DNA of 64,000 bases, taken from positions 1 to 64,000 of the forward strand of contig NZ_RHLG01000004.1 of assembly GCF_003712105.1 (NCBI RefSeq), written 5' to 3'. Source of the DNA: Winogradskyella sp. (GTDB lineage Bacteria > Bacteroidota > Bacteroidia > Flavobacteriales > Flavobacteriaceae). The notes under the pieces were generated by a model, which worked only from the letters and a program-made list of their open reading frames with translations, was not told where the DNA came from and did no database searches. Positions within the stretch are counted from its first letter, which is position 1; the number at the start of each line of letters is the position of its first letter. Shown piece after piece: positions 8,662 to 17,423 of the stretch. The translations under genes were made by a program, and so were the position numbers.

Positions 8662-9789
8662 TTACCACCAAACAGAGTTAGGTTTAGGTAAGCTATCAAT
8701 TAGAATTGGTTCTCCCACCTGGGGTGTAGCTAAAGGTATTTTAAGTTCTTCTGCTTTCTTGGACACACGTTCTATTGGGTCTGTCCATGAGTGCATGGCC
8801 AGCTTAAAAGCACCCCAATGTATGGGCATAACGGTTTTAGCTTGAACGTCCACACCAGCTTGAGCTGTTTCTTCAGGAAACATATGAATGTCTGGCCACA
8901 TTTTATTGTATTGTCCGCATTCCATCATAGCAAAATCAAAAGGGCCATACTGCTCTCCAATTTGTTTAAAGTGTGGCCCATAACCACTATCACCACTAAA
9001 AAACAAACTTGTATTATCTGATTTTATAACCCAAGATGCCCATAAGGTACTTTGACCATTATTAAACTTCCTACCAGAAAAATGTTGTGCTGGCGTACAT
9101 GCTAATTGTATTTTCTTAAATGTTGTTTCTTCCCACCAATCCATTTCATTGATTTTGGTGCTATCAATATCCCAAGCTTCTAAATGTACACCAACACCAA
9201 GCGGAACAAAATAAGTTTCAACTTTGTCTTTTAGCTTTTTAATGGATTCATAATCCAAGTGGTCGTAATGGTCATGCGAAATCACAATAGCATCAATCTT
9301 TGGTAATTTTTCTATTTCAACAGGTAACTCTTTATTGAATCGTTTACCACCAAGCCAAGGATGAGGTGCAGGGACATCACCAAACATTGGGTCGATAAGG
9401 ATGTTCTTACCATCCATTTGCAACAGGAATGCAGAGTGCCCAAACCAAATAAGGCGTCTGTTACGGTACTCAGCAATATTGGTTGAATCTATTTTCTGTA
9501 TCGCCAATTCTTTTTCTGGTCGTCCGTTTTCAACCGTTTCAAAAAAAAACTTTCTTGAAATCTTTAGTATATCAGAAAAGCTAGGGTCTTTTGGCACATT
9601 TTTTTTATTGACAAACTTGCTGCCATTAAACTGTTTGGATTTCTGATATAAAGCCTGCCTTTCCTTACTTACATCACCTCCAAAGGTTGGATAAAAGTTT
9701 ACAAATAGGAAATAAATAATTACGAGTATTCCTATAAGTCCTAAAATTGATAATAGCATACGCTTTAATACTTTTTTTAGTCGTTTCAT
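8662..9789 (-). CDS. Metallo-beta-lactamase-fold hydrolase, membrane-anchored
   Basis: 375 residues. An N-terminal hydrophobic helix (about 11-30) follows a basic start, so the enzyme is anchored or exported. The metal-binding motif HDHYDHLD (HxHxDH) lies in 'IDAIVISHDHYDHLDYESI'; further ligands are visible as 'ACTPAQHFSGR', 'LFFSGDSGYGPHF' and 'MPIHWGAFKLAMH'. This order matches the NAPE-phospholipase D/UlaG-like branch of the MBL superfamily, whose members cleave phosphodiester or lactone bonds; the substrate here is unknown. The gene is separated from the next upstream gene on the strand by a REP-like repeat. Confidence 0.88.
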   Translation of the reverse strand: MKRLKKVLKRMLLSILGLIGILVIIYFLFVNFYPTFGGDVSKERQALYQKSKQFNGSKFVNKKNVPKDPSFSDILKISRKFFFETVENGRPEKELAIQKIDSTNIAEYRNRRLIWFGHSAFLLQMDGKNILIDPMFGDVPAPHPWLGGKRFNKELPVEIEKLPKIDAIVISHDHYDHLDYESIKKLKDKVETYFVPLGVGVHLEAWDIDSTKINEMDWWEETTFKKIQLACTPAQHFSGRKFNNGQSTLWASWVIKSDNTSLFFSGDSGYGPHFKQIGEQYGPFDFAMMECGQYNKMWPDIHMFPEETAQAGVDVQAKTVMPIHWGAFKLAMHSWTDPIERVSKKAEELKIPLATPQVGEPILIDSLPKPNSVWW

Positions 9790-9794
9790 ATTTT

Positions 9795-9858
9795 GTCATT
9801 CCGCACTTGATGAGGAATCTATTTTTTGATTATGGATACCTGCTTCCACTGGAATGAT
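9795..9858. repeat. REP-like imperfect palindromic intergenic repeat
   Basis: The stretch starts GTCATTCCGCACTTGATGAGG, with a second inverted half ending in CCACTGGAATGAT. Each half has the shape TCATTCC-N11-GGxATC, and the halves face each other across a TTTTTTGATTA-like loop. This 'TCATTCC ... GGAATGA' pattern is a short extragenic repeat that I recognise from many Flavobacteriia. It fills nearly the whole gap between the epimerase-like and MBL-fold genes and may act as a processing or attenuation hairpin on the minus strand. Confidence 0.6.
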
Positions 9859-9865
9859 ACATTAA

Positions 9866-10528
9866 TTAATTTTCAACAAGTGAATTAATATCTCTGTTTT
9901 CTAAATGTTTTAATTCTTGGGAGTTATATAAGCTATTAATCATTGCTAATCCGATCTTGGTCGTTGTTGTAACGTTTTTAGATTTTTTAAGCATTCCAAA
10001 GAAAGGACGCATTAGCAGATAAATAGCATTATACCAACCTGTGCGCGATTGGATACCACGTTCTGGAATTATAGCACCTGGTCTAAATGCATAAGCATCT
10101 TTAAACCTTTTATTCAAAACATAATTTTCAGTTTTACCTTTAACACGTGCCCACATACTTCGCCCATTTTCAGAACTGTCGGTTCCTGAACCAGAAACGT
10201 AATTAAAAATCATATTAGGATTAAGTTCAAACAGAACATCTGCAAATGCTTTAACAGTATTAAAAGTAATTGTATTGTATTTTTCCTCATTCATACCAAC
10301 TGCCGAAACTCCCATACAATAAAAACAGCCATCATACCCTTTTAATTTATCTTTAACCGAAGCAATTTGTAAGAAATCTTTCAACAAGATTTCTTCAAGT
10401 TTCGGATGTTCCATTCCTAATGTACTCCGATTAATTGCTAGGACTTTTTCAATCTTTGGGCTATCGAGACATTCCAGCAAAACACCTTTACCTACCATAC
10501 CTGTTGAACCTGTAATTATGACCTTCAT
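9866..10528 (-). CDS. NAD(P)-binding epimerase-like protein (atypical SDR)
   Basis: 220 residues. A Rossmann start 'MKVIITGSTGMVGKGVLLECL' carries the TGxxGxxG cofactor loop of extended/atypical SDRs, and the rest ('GYDGCFYCMGVSA', 'YNYVSGSGTDSSE'-like segment, 'AFRPGAIIPERG') matches the short NAD-dependent epimerase/dehydratase family found in flavobacteria. It lacks a clear YxxxK pair, so it may be non-catalytic or use another residue. It follows the AraC regulator gene by one base on the same strand, suggesting that the two form an operon. Confidence 0.8.
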   Translation of the reverse strand: MKVIITGSTGMVGKGVLLECLDSPKIEKVLAINRSTLGMEHPKLEEILLKDFLQIASVKDKLKGYDGCFYCMGVSAVGMNEEKYNTITFNTVKAFADVLFELNPNMIFNYVSGSGTDSSENGRSMWARVKGKTENYVLNKRFKDAYAFRPGAIIPERGIQSRTGWYNAIYLLMRPFFGMLKKSKNVTTTTKIGLAMINSLYNSQELKHLENRDINSLVEN

Positions 10529-10529
10529 A

Positions 10530-11438
10530 TTAATTTTGAATTCTGTATTTAGCAGGACTCATACCAGTTTGTTTCTTAAACAGCTTGCTAAAGTGTTGTG
10601 GATACTCGAAACCTAAGTCGTACGCAATTTCACTAACAGATGCCGTAGTACCTAACAATTTATTCTTCGCTCTGTTTACCACAAAAGTATAGATATGATC
10701 TTTGGCACTTTTACCTGTTTCTTTTTTTAATAGATCACTTAAATAATTGGAAGACATATTCAATTGTTCGCCGCAATACTTTACAGTAGGTAAGCCTAAA
10801 TCAGATGGCTTTTCAGAACTAAAATAGTCTTTCAGAAAACTTTCAAATTCTGAAACATGGTCTTTAAGCAAATTTGAACGCACATAAAATTGTCGATCAT
10901 AAAACCGGTTACAATAATCTAGCATCAATTCTATTGTAGAGATAATTAATTTTTGACTGTGTTTGTCTATATTCTGATTAATTTCAGTTTCTATCTTTTT
11001 TACTAAATCGGTCAAGGTTGCCCTTTCATCTTCAGAAAGGTGTAAGGCTTCGTGGACGTTATAATCAAAGAACGAATAGCTACTTATGGTTCTACCCAAT
11101 TCGGACTTTCTAATTAAATCTGGATGAAAGATTAGAACCCAACCCTTGGCATCTTCTGCTATGGTTTTTTCTTCTATAGATAATACCTGATTGGGTTTAG
11201 AAAATACCATAGTGCCTTCTTCAAAATCATAATTGTTACGTCCATAACCTAATCTACCTTGAATACCATCTTTTAAAGAAACCGAAAACAAATCCGTATT
11301 GTATTTTATACCAAAATAAGAGCTAAAATCTGGCATATCCTTAGCCCACATTATAGTCACTAAAGGATGTTTTGGGGGTTCTACACCAAACAATTTATTG
11401 GCTTCTGTTATAGATTTTATTTGGATGATTTCATTCAT
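10530..11438 (-). CDS. AraC family transcriptional regulator
   Basis: 302 residues with an N-terminal ligand-sensing half (about 1-190) and a C-terminal two-HTH AraC domain. The second HTH reads 'ASVSEIAYDLGFEYPQHFSKLFKKQTGMSPAKYR', the canonical AraC signature, and the first includes 'LNMSSNYLSDLLKKETGKSAKDHI'. The gene lies immediately upstream of the epimerase-like gene and 108 bases downstream of an SDR oxidoreductase on the same strand, so it probably regulates one or both. The inducer is not deducible. Confidence 0.93.
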   Translation of the reverse strand: MNEIIQIKSITEANKLFGVEPPKHPLVTIMWAKDMPDFSSYFGIKYNTDLFSVSLKDGIQGRLGYGRNNYDFEEGTMVFSKPNQVLSIEEKTIAEDAKGWVLIFHPDLIRKSELGRTISSYSFFDYNVHEALHLSEDERATLTDLVKKIETEINQNIDKHSQKLIISTIELMLDYCNRFYDRQFYVRSNLLKDHVSEFESFLKDYFSSEKPSDLGLPTVKYCGEQLNMSSNYLSDLLKKETGKSAKDHIYTFVVNRAKNKLLGTTASVSEIAYDLGFEYPQHFSKLFKKQTGMSPAKYRIQN

Positions 11439-11546
11439 GATTTATAAAAGTAAACTAAACTTACAAATGGTTTTATATTTTATTAGGCCTATCCTAAGCC
11501 ACAAATTTTTTTCGTCTTTAAACCGAGTAATTGATTTTACTCTTTA

Positions 11547-12356
11547 TTAACTTAAAAACATTTCTTTAACACCTGTTCTAAAAGCTTCGTCTCCTATTTC
11601 CTTTCTTTGGGCATACATAGCTTTGGCATCTTCACCTGCAACATAACGCAATTTAGACTGGCCATCTGTCGCAGCCTCATACACCACATTTGCAATTTGT
11701 TCTGCAGTTGAATAGTTTTTTTGTCGTTCTGGATCGAGCATAACCTTGGTCAATTTTTGTAAATCACCAGTATAGGCTTCGTGCATAGACATATCTAGCG
11801 AACGACCCGCGAAGTCCGTTAAAATTCCGCCTGGAGAAACTGTTTTTACCTGAACATTATGACTCCCCAATTCAAATGCCAAGCTCTCGCTCCAACCTTC
11901 CAATGCCCATTTTGTAGCATGATATACCGAGAAAAATGGAAATGCCATTAAGCCTCCAATGGATGTTGTTGTAATGAACATTCCGCTCTTTTTTTGACGA
12001 AAATGTGGAATAAACGCTTGAGTTACACGCATAACACCCAAAAGGTTGGTGTTAATTTGGCGAGTAAGTTGTTCATCAGTAGTTGCTTCAAAAACACCGC
12101 CTAAACCATAACCTGCATTATTGAATACCACATCAATATCTCTTAAGTTAATCGATGCGGCTGCAGTTGATTGTATTTGCACTGTATTAGTAACATCTAG
12201 TGGTAATACTGTGATATTTTCAATTTTGTCAAGCTCAGTTTCGTTCTCTGGTTTTCGCATGGTTGCTATAACATTCCAACCTTGTTCAGCAAAAAGTTTT
12301 GCAGTAGCTTTTCCTAATCCTGATGATGCGCCTGTGATAAAAATTGTCTTATTCAT
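11547..12356 (-). CDS. Classical SDR family oxidoreductase
   Basis: 269 residues. The NAD(P)-binding TGASSGLG is at residues 8-15, NNAG occurs in 'VVFNNAGYGLGGVF', and the catalytic Ser and YxxxK appear as 'TTTSIGGLMAFPFFSVYHATKWALEG'. These features define an active classical short-chain dehydrogenase/reductase. The substrate is unknown. It is followed on the same strand by an AraC regulator and an epimerase-like gene, and is preceded by a good TTG-N17-TAGCTTTG promoter. Confidence 0.92.
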   Translation of the reverse strand: MNKTIFITGASSGLGKATAKLFAEQGWNVIATMRKPENETELDKIENITVLPLDVTNTVQIQSTAAASINLRDIDVVFNNAGYGLGGVFEATTDEQLTRQINTNLLGVMRVTQAFIPHFRQKKSGMFITTTSIGGLMAFPFFSVYHATKWALEGWSESLAFELGSHNVQVKTVSPGGILTDFAGRSLDMSMHEAYTGDLQKLTKVMLDPERQKNYSTAEQIANVVYEAATDGQSKLRYVAGEDAKAMYAQRKEIGDEAFRTGVKEMFLS

Positions 12357-12385
12357 TTTTTTAAGTTTTGTTTATTTTGATGGTA

Positions 12386-12413
12386 CAAAGCTAAACCTCA
12401 TGCTCCAGGCCAA
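12386..12413 (-). promoter_or_regulatory. Bacteroidota-type promoter for the SDR gene
   Basis: On the minus strand TTG (12411-12413) is followed after 17 bases by TAGCTTTG (12386-12393), matching TTG/TTTG-N17-23-TAnnTTTG. It lies 29 bases before the SDR start codon. Confidence 0.5.
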
Positions 12414-12484
12414 GTTATACATTTTACTGAAGTTTGTATATATTTTACAGATGGGATGAATTCTATGAAATAGAAGAATAAAAA

Positions 12485-12519
12485 AATCCTCTTAAGAAAA
12501 TAAATTTTCTTCGAGGATT
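12485..12519 (-). terminator. Rho-independent terminator of the tRNA-Pro gene
   Basis: On the minus strand AATCCTCGAAGAAAA pairs with TTTTCTTAAGAGGATT across a TTTA loop with small mismatches, followed by a T-run (12478-12484). It starts 15 bases after the 3' end of the tRNA. Confidence 0.8.
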
Positions 12520-12534
12520 CTCTGTTTCAACTTG

Positions 12535-12609
12535 TCGGGGTGGCAGGATTCGAACCTGCGACCTCCGCGTCCCAAACGCGGCGCGATAACCGGGCTACGC
12601 TACACCCCG
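12535..12609 (-). tRNA. tRNA-Pro (anticodon UGG)
   Basis: 75 bases on the minus strand fold as a standard cloverleaf. The acceptor CGGGGTG pairs with CACCCCG, the anticodon stem is CCGCG/CGCGG with loop TTTGGGA (anticodon TGG), and the T-arm contains the conserved TTCGAATC-type loop. CCA is not encoded: the bases after the discriminator read CAA. The G-C-rich tRNA stands out from the AT-rich surroundings and has its own terminator. Confidence 0.96.
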
Positions 12610-12762
12610 AAATTTGGTTATCAATTTTAGGAGTGCAAATATATATAAAATACCTGCTTTACCAAACATCTTTTTAAGTGTATTTAAACTTAACAAATAC
12701 TTTAGAAGAGTTTATGATTTATAATAGTATTTTGAGGCCAATTTGATTCAAACCCCGAAACC

Positions 12763-15048
12763 ATCAGAATAAAACAGTTTTTATCAATAGTTTATTTTTT
12801 CACATTCTTTTCATTAAATGCTCAGTTTACAGGAAAGATTGTAGATAATAAAACAGGTGTTGCTATACCTAATGTAGTCATTCGGTCACTAGACAATGAA
12901 ATAGTCTATTCAGATGATAATGGCGTATTTCAGGTTACAACTATAGGCGAATATATATTTGAACGTATTGGATACAAAAGAAAGGCTATTAACATACAAG
13001 AGGAAAATTATACAATTATTCAGCTTGAACCTCAACCTTCAGAATTAAATGAGGTAATAATTAACGCATACCAAATTCCGAAGCGTTTAAAACAGACAAC
13101 AACAGCTACCGAAATACTCACTACAAAAGACATTGAAATTGGCAATAACATCAATATTTCACAAGCGCTAAACCGAGCACCAGGAGTTTTTATGCAAAGT
13201 GGTGCTCTAAATACTAATAGACTTACAATAAGAGGAATTGGCTCTAGAAATCTGTTCGGGACTTCAAAAATAAGAGCCTATTTTAAAGACATTCCGCTAA
13301 CAAATGGAAGCGGTGAGACTACCATTGAAGATTTTGAACTTAATGCAATTGCGCGAATAAATATTTCAAAAGGTGCTACATCGAGCATTTATGGTGCTGG
13401 CTTAGGCGGAACCATAATACTAAATCCAAAGAATTCATTGCTTAATACATCAAATGCTTCAGCAGAAGTTTCGTTTGGGTCATTTGGTTTACTAAAAAAG
13501 ACGCTAAGTTTTAATCATGGTAACAGCAGAAATAGCTTTAATGGCATTTATAGTGATACCGAATCTGACGGTTTTAGGGATAACAATAATTACAGAAGAC
13601 AAACTATAACGTTAAGTTCCAATCATTATGTAAATGAAAATAACGAACTTACTTTTCTAGGTAGTTATGTTGATTTAAAAGCCTTTATACCTAGTTCAAT
13701 TAATGAAGATGATTTTATAAACAATCCATCAGCCGCTGCGTTTACTTGGCAACAATCACAAGGCTTCGAAGATTCACAAAGAGGTATTTTTGGAGTAACC
13801 TGGAAGCATAGGTATCATTCAAAACTGGAACATATTACGAGCCTATTCACATCATTTAGAAATGGATATGAGCCTAGACCTTTTAATATTTTAGAGGAAA
13901 ACACATTTGCTTATGGTATTCGAAGTCGGTTTTTGGGTACCTTTAAAGTTGCTGAAAAGGATTTGAAATATTCGGTAGGTGGAGAATATTTTAAAGACAG
14001 ATATACATCAAAAACATTTGAAAATTTATATCAAGACTTCCCAGCAGGTACTGGAAGTGTTGAAGGTGATCTGCTATCGAATTTTAAAGAAGATAGAAGC
14101 TATTATAATTTGTTTTTTGAGGCCGACTATAGAATATCAGAAAAGCTCTCAGCTGATATTGGTCTAAATTTTAATCAAACAAATTATAAACTTAATGACC
14201 GTTTTCCTGTAACAAGTGACAACCCAGACCAAACTGGAACATTTCGTTTTGATGGTATTTTTTCTCCCAAATTTGGTGTGGTATTTTCTGCATCAGACCA
14301 TCTTAATCTGTATTCTAGTATTAGTCATGGCTTCTCGCCTATCGCTTTAAGCGAAACCTTATTGCCAGATGGTCAAATAAATAATAATCTTGAACCCGAA
14401 ACCGGTTGGAATTACGAAATAGGATTAAGGACGCAATTACTCAATAATAGAATTCAAATACATACCGCACTTTACAGATTAGATGTTAGAAATTTGTTAG
14501 TAGCCAGAAGAACTGGTGATGACCAATTTATTGGTGTTAATGCAGGACAAACGCTACATGACGGCCTTGAGCTAACTATCAATTCAACGTTTATAGATAC
14601 AGAAGAATTAACATTGACATCGTTTTTCAACCTAAGCCTTAATGATTATAAATTCGAAGAATTTATTGATGGCGATAATGATTTTTCTGGAAATGATTTA
14701 ACAGGTGTCCCTTCGAACATAATGAACGCTGGAATTAACTTCTCTTCGTCTCTAGGTCTCTACGGAAATATTAATTTTCAACATGTAGGAGAACAACCAA
14801 TTACTGATAGTAATAGTTTGTTTAGTGAAAGCTATACCCTAACAAACTTAAAAATTGGTTTTAAAAGAAGAGTTTTAGATAAAATTACCCTTAATATTTT
14901 CTATGGTATTGATAATATTTTTGATGAAGCTTATGCATCACAAATACTAATTAATGCCAGAGCTTTTGGTGGAAATGCCCCGAGATACTTCTATCCTGGC
15001 AATCCGGTAAATTATTATGCTGGGGTAAATGTTAATTATTCGTTTTAA
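12763..15048 (+). CDS. TonB-dependent receptor with a non-canonical start
   Basis: About 761 residues if started at ATC 12763. The frame is open from the TGA at 12733 and encodes a signal peptide (KQFLSIVYFFTFFSLNAQ), a carboxypeptidase-regulatory-like domain (FTGKIVDNKTGVAIPNVVI...), a plug (TATEILTTKDIEIG ... RLTIRGIGSRNLFGTSKIRAYFKDIPL) and a 22-strand-type barrel ending in an aromatic residue (YSF). No ATG, GTG or TTG occurs in frame before 13192, and a start there would delete the signal, the N-terminal domain and part of the plug. Initiation at ATC 12763 or ATA 12769 is therefore the best reading; loss of a start codon is the alternative. The plug segment 'RGIGSRNLFG..K.IRAYFKDIP' recalls the PQQ transporter PqqU/YncD, and a PQQ-type dehydrogenase lies directly downstream. 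Confidence 0.85.
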   Translation: MRIKQFLSIVYFFTFFSLNAQFTGKIVDNKTGVAIPNVVIRSLDNEIVYSDDNGVFQVTTIGEYIFERIGYKRKAINIQEENYTIIQLEPQPSELNEVIINAYQIPKRLKQTTTATEILTTKDIEIGNNINISQALNRAPGVFMQSGALNTNRLTIRGIGSRNLFGTSKIRAYFKDIPLTNGSGETTIEDFELNAIARINISKGATSSIYGAGLGGTIILNPKNSLLNTSNASAEVSFGSFGLLKKTLSFNHGNSRNSFNGIYSDTESDGFRDNNNYRRQTITLSSNHYVNENNELTFLGSYVDLKAFIPSSINEDDFINNPSAAAFTWQQSQGFEDSQRGIFGVTWKHRYHSKLEHITSLFTSFRNGYEPRPFNILEENTFAYGIRSRFLGTFKVAEKDLKYSVGGEYFKDRYTSKTFENLYQDFPAGTGSVEGDLLSNFKEDRSYYNLFFEADYRISEKLSADIGLNFNQTNYKLNDRFPVTSDNPDQTGTFRFDGIFSPKFGVVFSASDHLNLYSSISHGFSPIALSETLLPDGQINNNLEPETGWNYEIGLRTQLLNNRIQIHTALYRLDVRNLLVARRTGDDQFIGVNAGQTLHDGLELTINSTFIDTEELTLTSFFNLSLNDYKFEEFIDGDNDFSGNDLTGVPSNIMNAGINFSSSLGLYGNINFQHVGEQPITDSNSLFSESYTLTNLKIGFKRRVLDKITLNIFYGIDNIFDEAYASQILINARAFGGNAPRYFYPGNPVNYYAGVNVNYSF

Positions 15049-15137
15049 ATGCTATTATGATTAACTTTATAAATAAAAATTTCTCAAAGAAAACCAAGCA
15101 CTTTTCAAGGCTTGGAGTTAGAATAAATTATCAAACT

Positions 15138-16322
15138 ATGAAACCTTTTAAACTCATTCTGATTTGTTTGTTGTTAGTAGCTGCATCGTGCAAACAAACC
15201 GAAGAAAAACAATCTAACAATAATGCGTTAGCTGATGCATCAACTCAAATAGAAGTTGGCACAGAATCATCTGTAAAACCAAAAGCAGCAGTAAATATTG
15301 ATTACTCTGTTGAGACTGTTGTCTCTGGCTTAAGAAATCCATGGGGATTTACATTTCTTCCTGATGGTTCTATGCTTATAAATGAAAAATCAGGAGAATT
15401 AATTCATTTTAAAAATGGTGAAAAAACTGAGATTAGTGGTTTACCTGAAATTTATGTCCGTGGTCAAGGAGGATTAATGGATATTGAATTACATCCAGAT
15501 TATGCAACTAATGGTTGGATTTATATAACCCATGCCACAAGAGATGGTGATGGTGATGGCGGCAATACTGCACTAATTAGAGCCAAGCTCAATGGAAATA
15601 AACTTACTAATGTTGAAAGGTTATATAAAGCAGAACCAAATTCGAGACGTGGACAACATTTTGGCTCTAGAATAGAATTTGATAATGATGGATATTTATA
15701 CTTCTCTGTTGGAGACCGTGGAAATAGAGATGTTAATCCACAAGACATTACCAGAGATTGTGGTAAAATCTATAGATTAAATGCCGATGGTTCTATACCA
15801 AATGATAATCCATTTGTAAATAATGCCAACGCTAAAAAAGCAATATATAGCTATGGGCACAGAAACCCTCAAGGCATGACAAAACATCCAGAAACTGGTA
15901 AAATTTGGGTGCATGAACATGGCCCAAAAGGCGGAGACGAAGTTAATATTATAGAAAAAGGAAAAAACTATGGCTGGCCCGTTATTAGCTATGGTGTAAA
16001 TTATAGTGGCACAAAGTTTACAGATATAACTGCTAAAGAAGGTATGGAACAACCTTTCTTTTATTGGGTGCCATCTATTGCACCAAGCGGTATGGCATTT
16101 GTAAGCTCGGACAAATACCCAAACTGGAAAGGGAATTTACTAGTAGGCTCGTTAAAATTTGAGTATTTAGAACGCCTAGTTATTAAAAATAATAAAGTCA
16201 CCAAGCGCGAAAAACTATTAGAAGGTATGGGACGTGTTAGAAGTGCTAGACAAGGTGATGATGGATATATATATGTCGGTATTGAAAATCTAGGGATAGT
16301 AAAAATCGTTCCAAATAGCTAA
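15138..16322 (+). CDS. PQQ-dependent sugar dehydrogenase (GSDH family) lipoprotein
   Basis: 394 residues from the ATG at 15138. This start gives a lipoprotein signal with lipobox AASC (Cys about residue 18), whereas the longer frame opening at 15057 would place 27 charged residues before it. The mature protein is a six-bladed propeller of the soluble glucose/sorbosone dehydrogenase type: 'LRNPWGFTFLPDG', 'GQGGLMDIELHPDY', 'YGHRNPQGM', 'HEHGPKGGDEVNII', 'YGWPVISYG' and 'PSIAPSGMAF'. Such enzymes oxidise aldoses with PQQ in the periplasm or at the surface. The gene sits between a TonB receptor and a cytochrome c, which suggests cofactor or substrate uptake, oxidation and electron transfer in one unit. 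The sugar oxidised is unknown. Confidence 0.92.
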   Translation: MKPFKLILICLLLVAASCKQTEEKQSNNNALADASTQIEVGTESSVKPKAAVNIDYSVETVVSGLRNPWGFTFLPDGSMLINEKSGELIHFKNGEKTEISGLPEIYVRGQGGLMDIELHPDYATNGWIYITHATRDGDGDGGNTALIRAKLNGNKLTNVERLYKAEPNSRRGQHFGSRIEFDNDGYLYFSVGDRGNRDVNPQDITRDCGKIYRLNADGSIPNDNPFVNNANAKKAIYSYGHRNPQGMTKHPETGKIWVHEHGPKGGDEVNIIEKGKNYGWPVISYGVNYSGTKFTDITAKEGMEQPFFYWVPSIAPSGMAFVSSDKYPNWKGNLLVGSLKFEYLERLVIKNNKVTKREKLLEGMGRVRSARQGDDGYIYVGIENLGIVKIVPNS

Positions 16323-16329
16323 TTCAAAA

Positions 16330-16773
16330 ATGAAGAATTCATACAGCCTACAAATTTTAATGCTATTTGCTTTGTTATTAGTTAACTGCAAAGGAGATGG
16401 CGACAAAAAAACAACTGTAAATAAAACTATAGTCGATACTGAATTAACTAATAGTATTGACCGCGGAAGATTAGTTTACGATGATTTTTGCGTTTCTTGC
16501 CATATGACAAATGGAAAAGGTGTTCCAAATGTTTTCCCACCGCTTGCAGATTCGGATTATTTAAAATCCAAAAGAGAAGAAAGTATCAAAGCCATAAAAT
16601 ATGGCTTAAAAGACGAAATTACTGTTAATGGTGTTACCTATAATGGTGTGATGACACCTCTTGGTCTTGAAGATGATGAAGTGGCAGATGTTATGAACTA
16701 TATTAACTATAGTTGGGGAAATGATTATGGTGAAAAAGTTACTCAAGAAGAAGTTTCTAATATCGCAGAATAA
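16330..16773 (+). CDS. Cytochrome c lipoprotein
   Basis: 147 residues. The signal ends in a lipobox (LVNC, Cys about residue 20). A single haem-binding CxxCH is seen as 'DDFCVSCHMTNGKGVPNVFPPLADSDYL', and the sixth ligand is probably the Met in 'YNGVMTPLGLEDDEVADVMNYI'. This is a class I cytochrome c of the type that follows PQQ dehydrogenases. It starts seven bases after the sugar dehydrogenase stop and is the natural electron acceptor for it. Confidence 0.93.
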   Translation: MKNSYSLQILMLFALLLVNCKGDGDKKTTVNKTIVDTELTNSIDRGRLVYDDFCVSCHMTNGKGVPNVFPPLADSDYLKSKREESIKAIKYGLKDEITVNGVTYNGVMTPLGLEDDEVADVMNYINYSWGNDYGEKVTQEEVSNIAE

Positions 16774-16787
16774 TCACCTTATTTAGC

Positions 16788-16795
16788 TAAATTTG
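16788..16795 (+). promoter_or_regulatory. Candidate -7 box for udk (TAAATTTG)
   Basis: TAAATTTG matches TAnnTTTG and lies 21 bases before the udk ATG. No clear -33 element is seen. Confidence 0.45.
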
Positions 16796-16816
16796 CCCTA
16801 TAAATTAATTCGATAA

Positions 16817-17422
16817 ATGCTAATAATTGGAATAGCAGGCGGAACTGGCTGCGGTAAGACTACTGTTGTTAATACCATTTTAAAGGAATTACCTGAAGAC
16901 GAAGTTGTAGTAATTTCACAAGATTCTTACTACAAAGATACGTCTCACTTAAGCTTTGAGGAGCGTGTAAAGATTAACTTTGACCATCCAAGATCCATAG
17001 ATTTTGAGCTTCTTGTTGAGCATCTAAACCAATTGAAAAAAGGTGAATCTATCCAACAACCAGTATATTCCTTTGTAAAACATAATAGAACTGGTGATAC
17101 AGTTTTAACCAAGCCAAGAAATGTAATTATTGTTGAAGGTATTTTGATTCTTACGAATCCTGAAATTCGGGAATTGTTCGACATTAAAATATTTGTTCAT
17201 GCGGATAGTGATGAGCGACTCATTAGACGATTAAAACGCGATATTAGTGAGCGCGGCAGAGATATTGACGAGGTTTTAAATAGATATCAAACGACCTTAA
17301 AACCAATGCACGAGCAGTTTATTGAACCAATGAAAGAATATGCAGATATTATAATACCAAATAACAGATACAACACAGTAGCAGTAGATATCGTTAAAAC
17401 TATAATTAGCGAACGTTTATAG
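16817..17422 (+). CDS. udk: Uridine kinase
   Basis: 201 residues, typical for uridine/cytidine kinase of pyrimidine salvage (uridine + NTP to UMP). The P-loop is 'GIAGGTGCGKTTV' (residues 5-17), followed by 'QDSYYKD', 'NFDHPRSIDFELL', 'PVYSFVKHNRTGDT' and 'VIIVEGILIL', all standard for the family, and the lid 'ERLIRRLKRDISERGRD'. It leads an operon-like run in which the next gene begins two bases after its stop. Confidence 0.97.
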   Translation: MLIIGIAGGTGCGKTTVVNTILKELPEDEVVVISQDSYYKDTSHLSFEERVKINFDHPRSIDFELLVEHLNQLKKGESIQQPVYSFVKHNRTGDTVLTKPRNVIIVEGILILTNPEIRELFDIKIFVHADSDERLIRRLKRDISERGRDIDEVLNRYQTTLKPMHEQFIEPMKEYADIIIPNNRYNTVAVDIVKTIISERL

Positions 17423-17423
17423 T

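Noticed and set aside
13192..13194. ATG 13192 as the start of the TonB receptor.
   Set aside because: It falls inside the plug domain and removes the signal peptide and the whole N-terminal domain, which are intact upstream.
15057..15137. Upstream start of the sugar dehydrogenase gene.
   Set aside because: It would put 27 charged residues in front of a clear lipoprotein signal; the ATG at 15138 is better.
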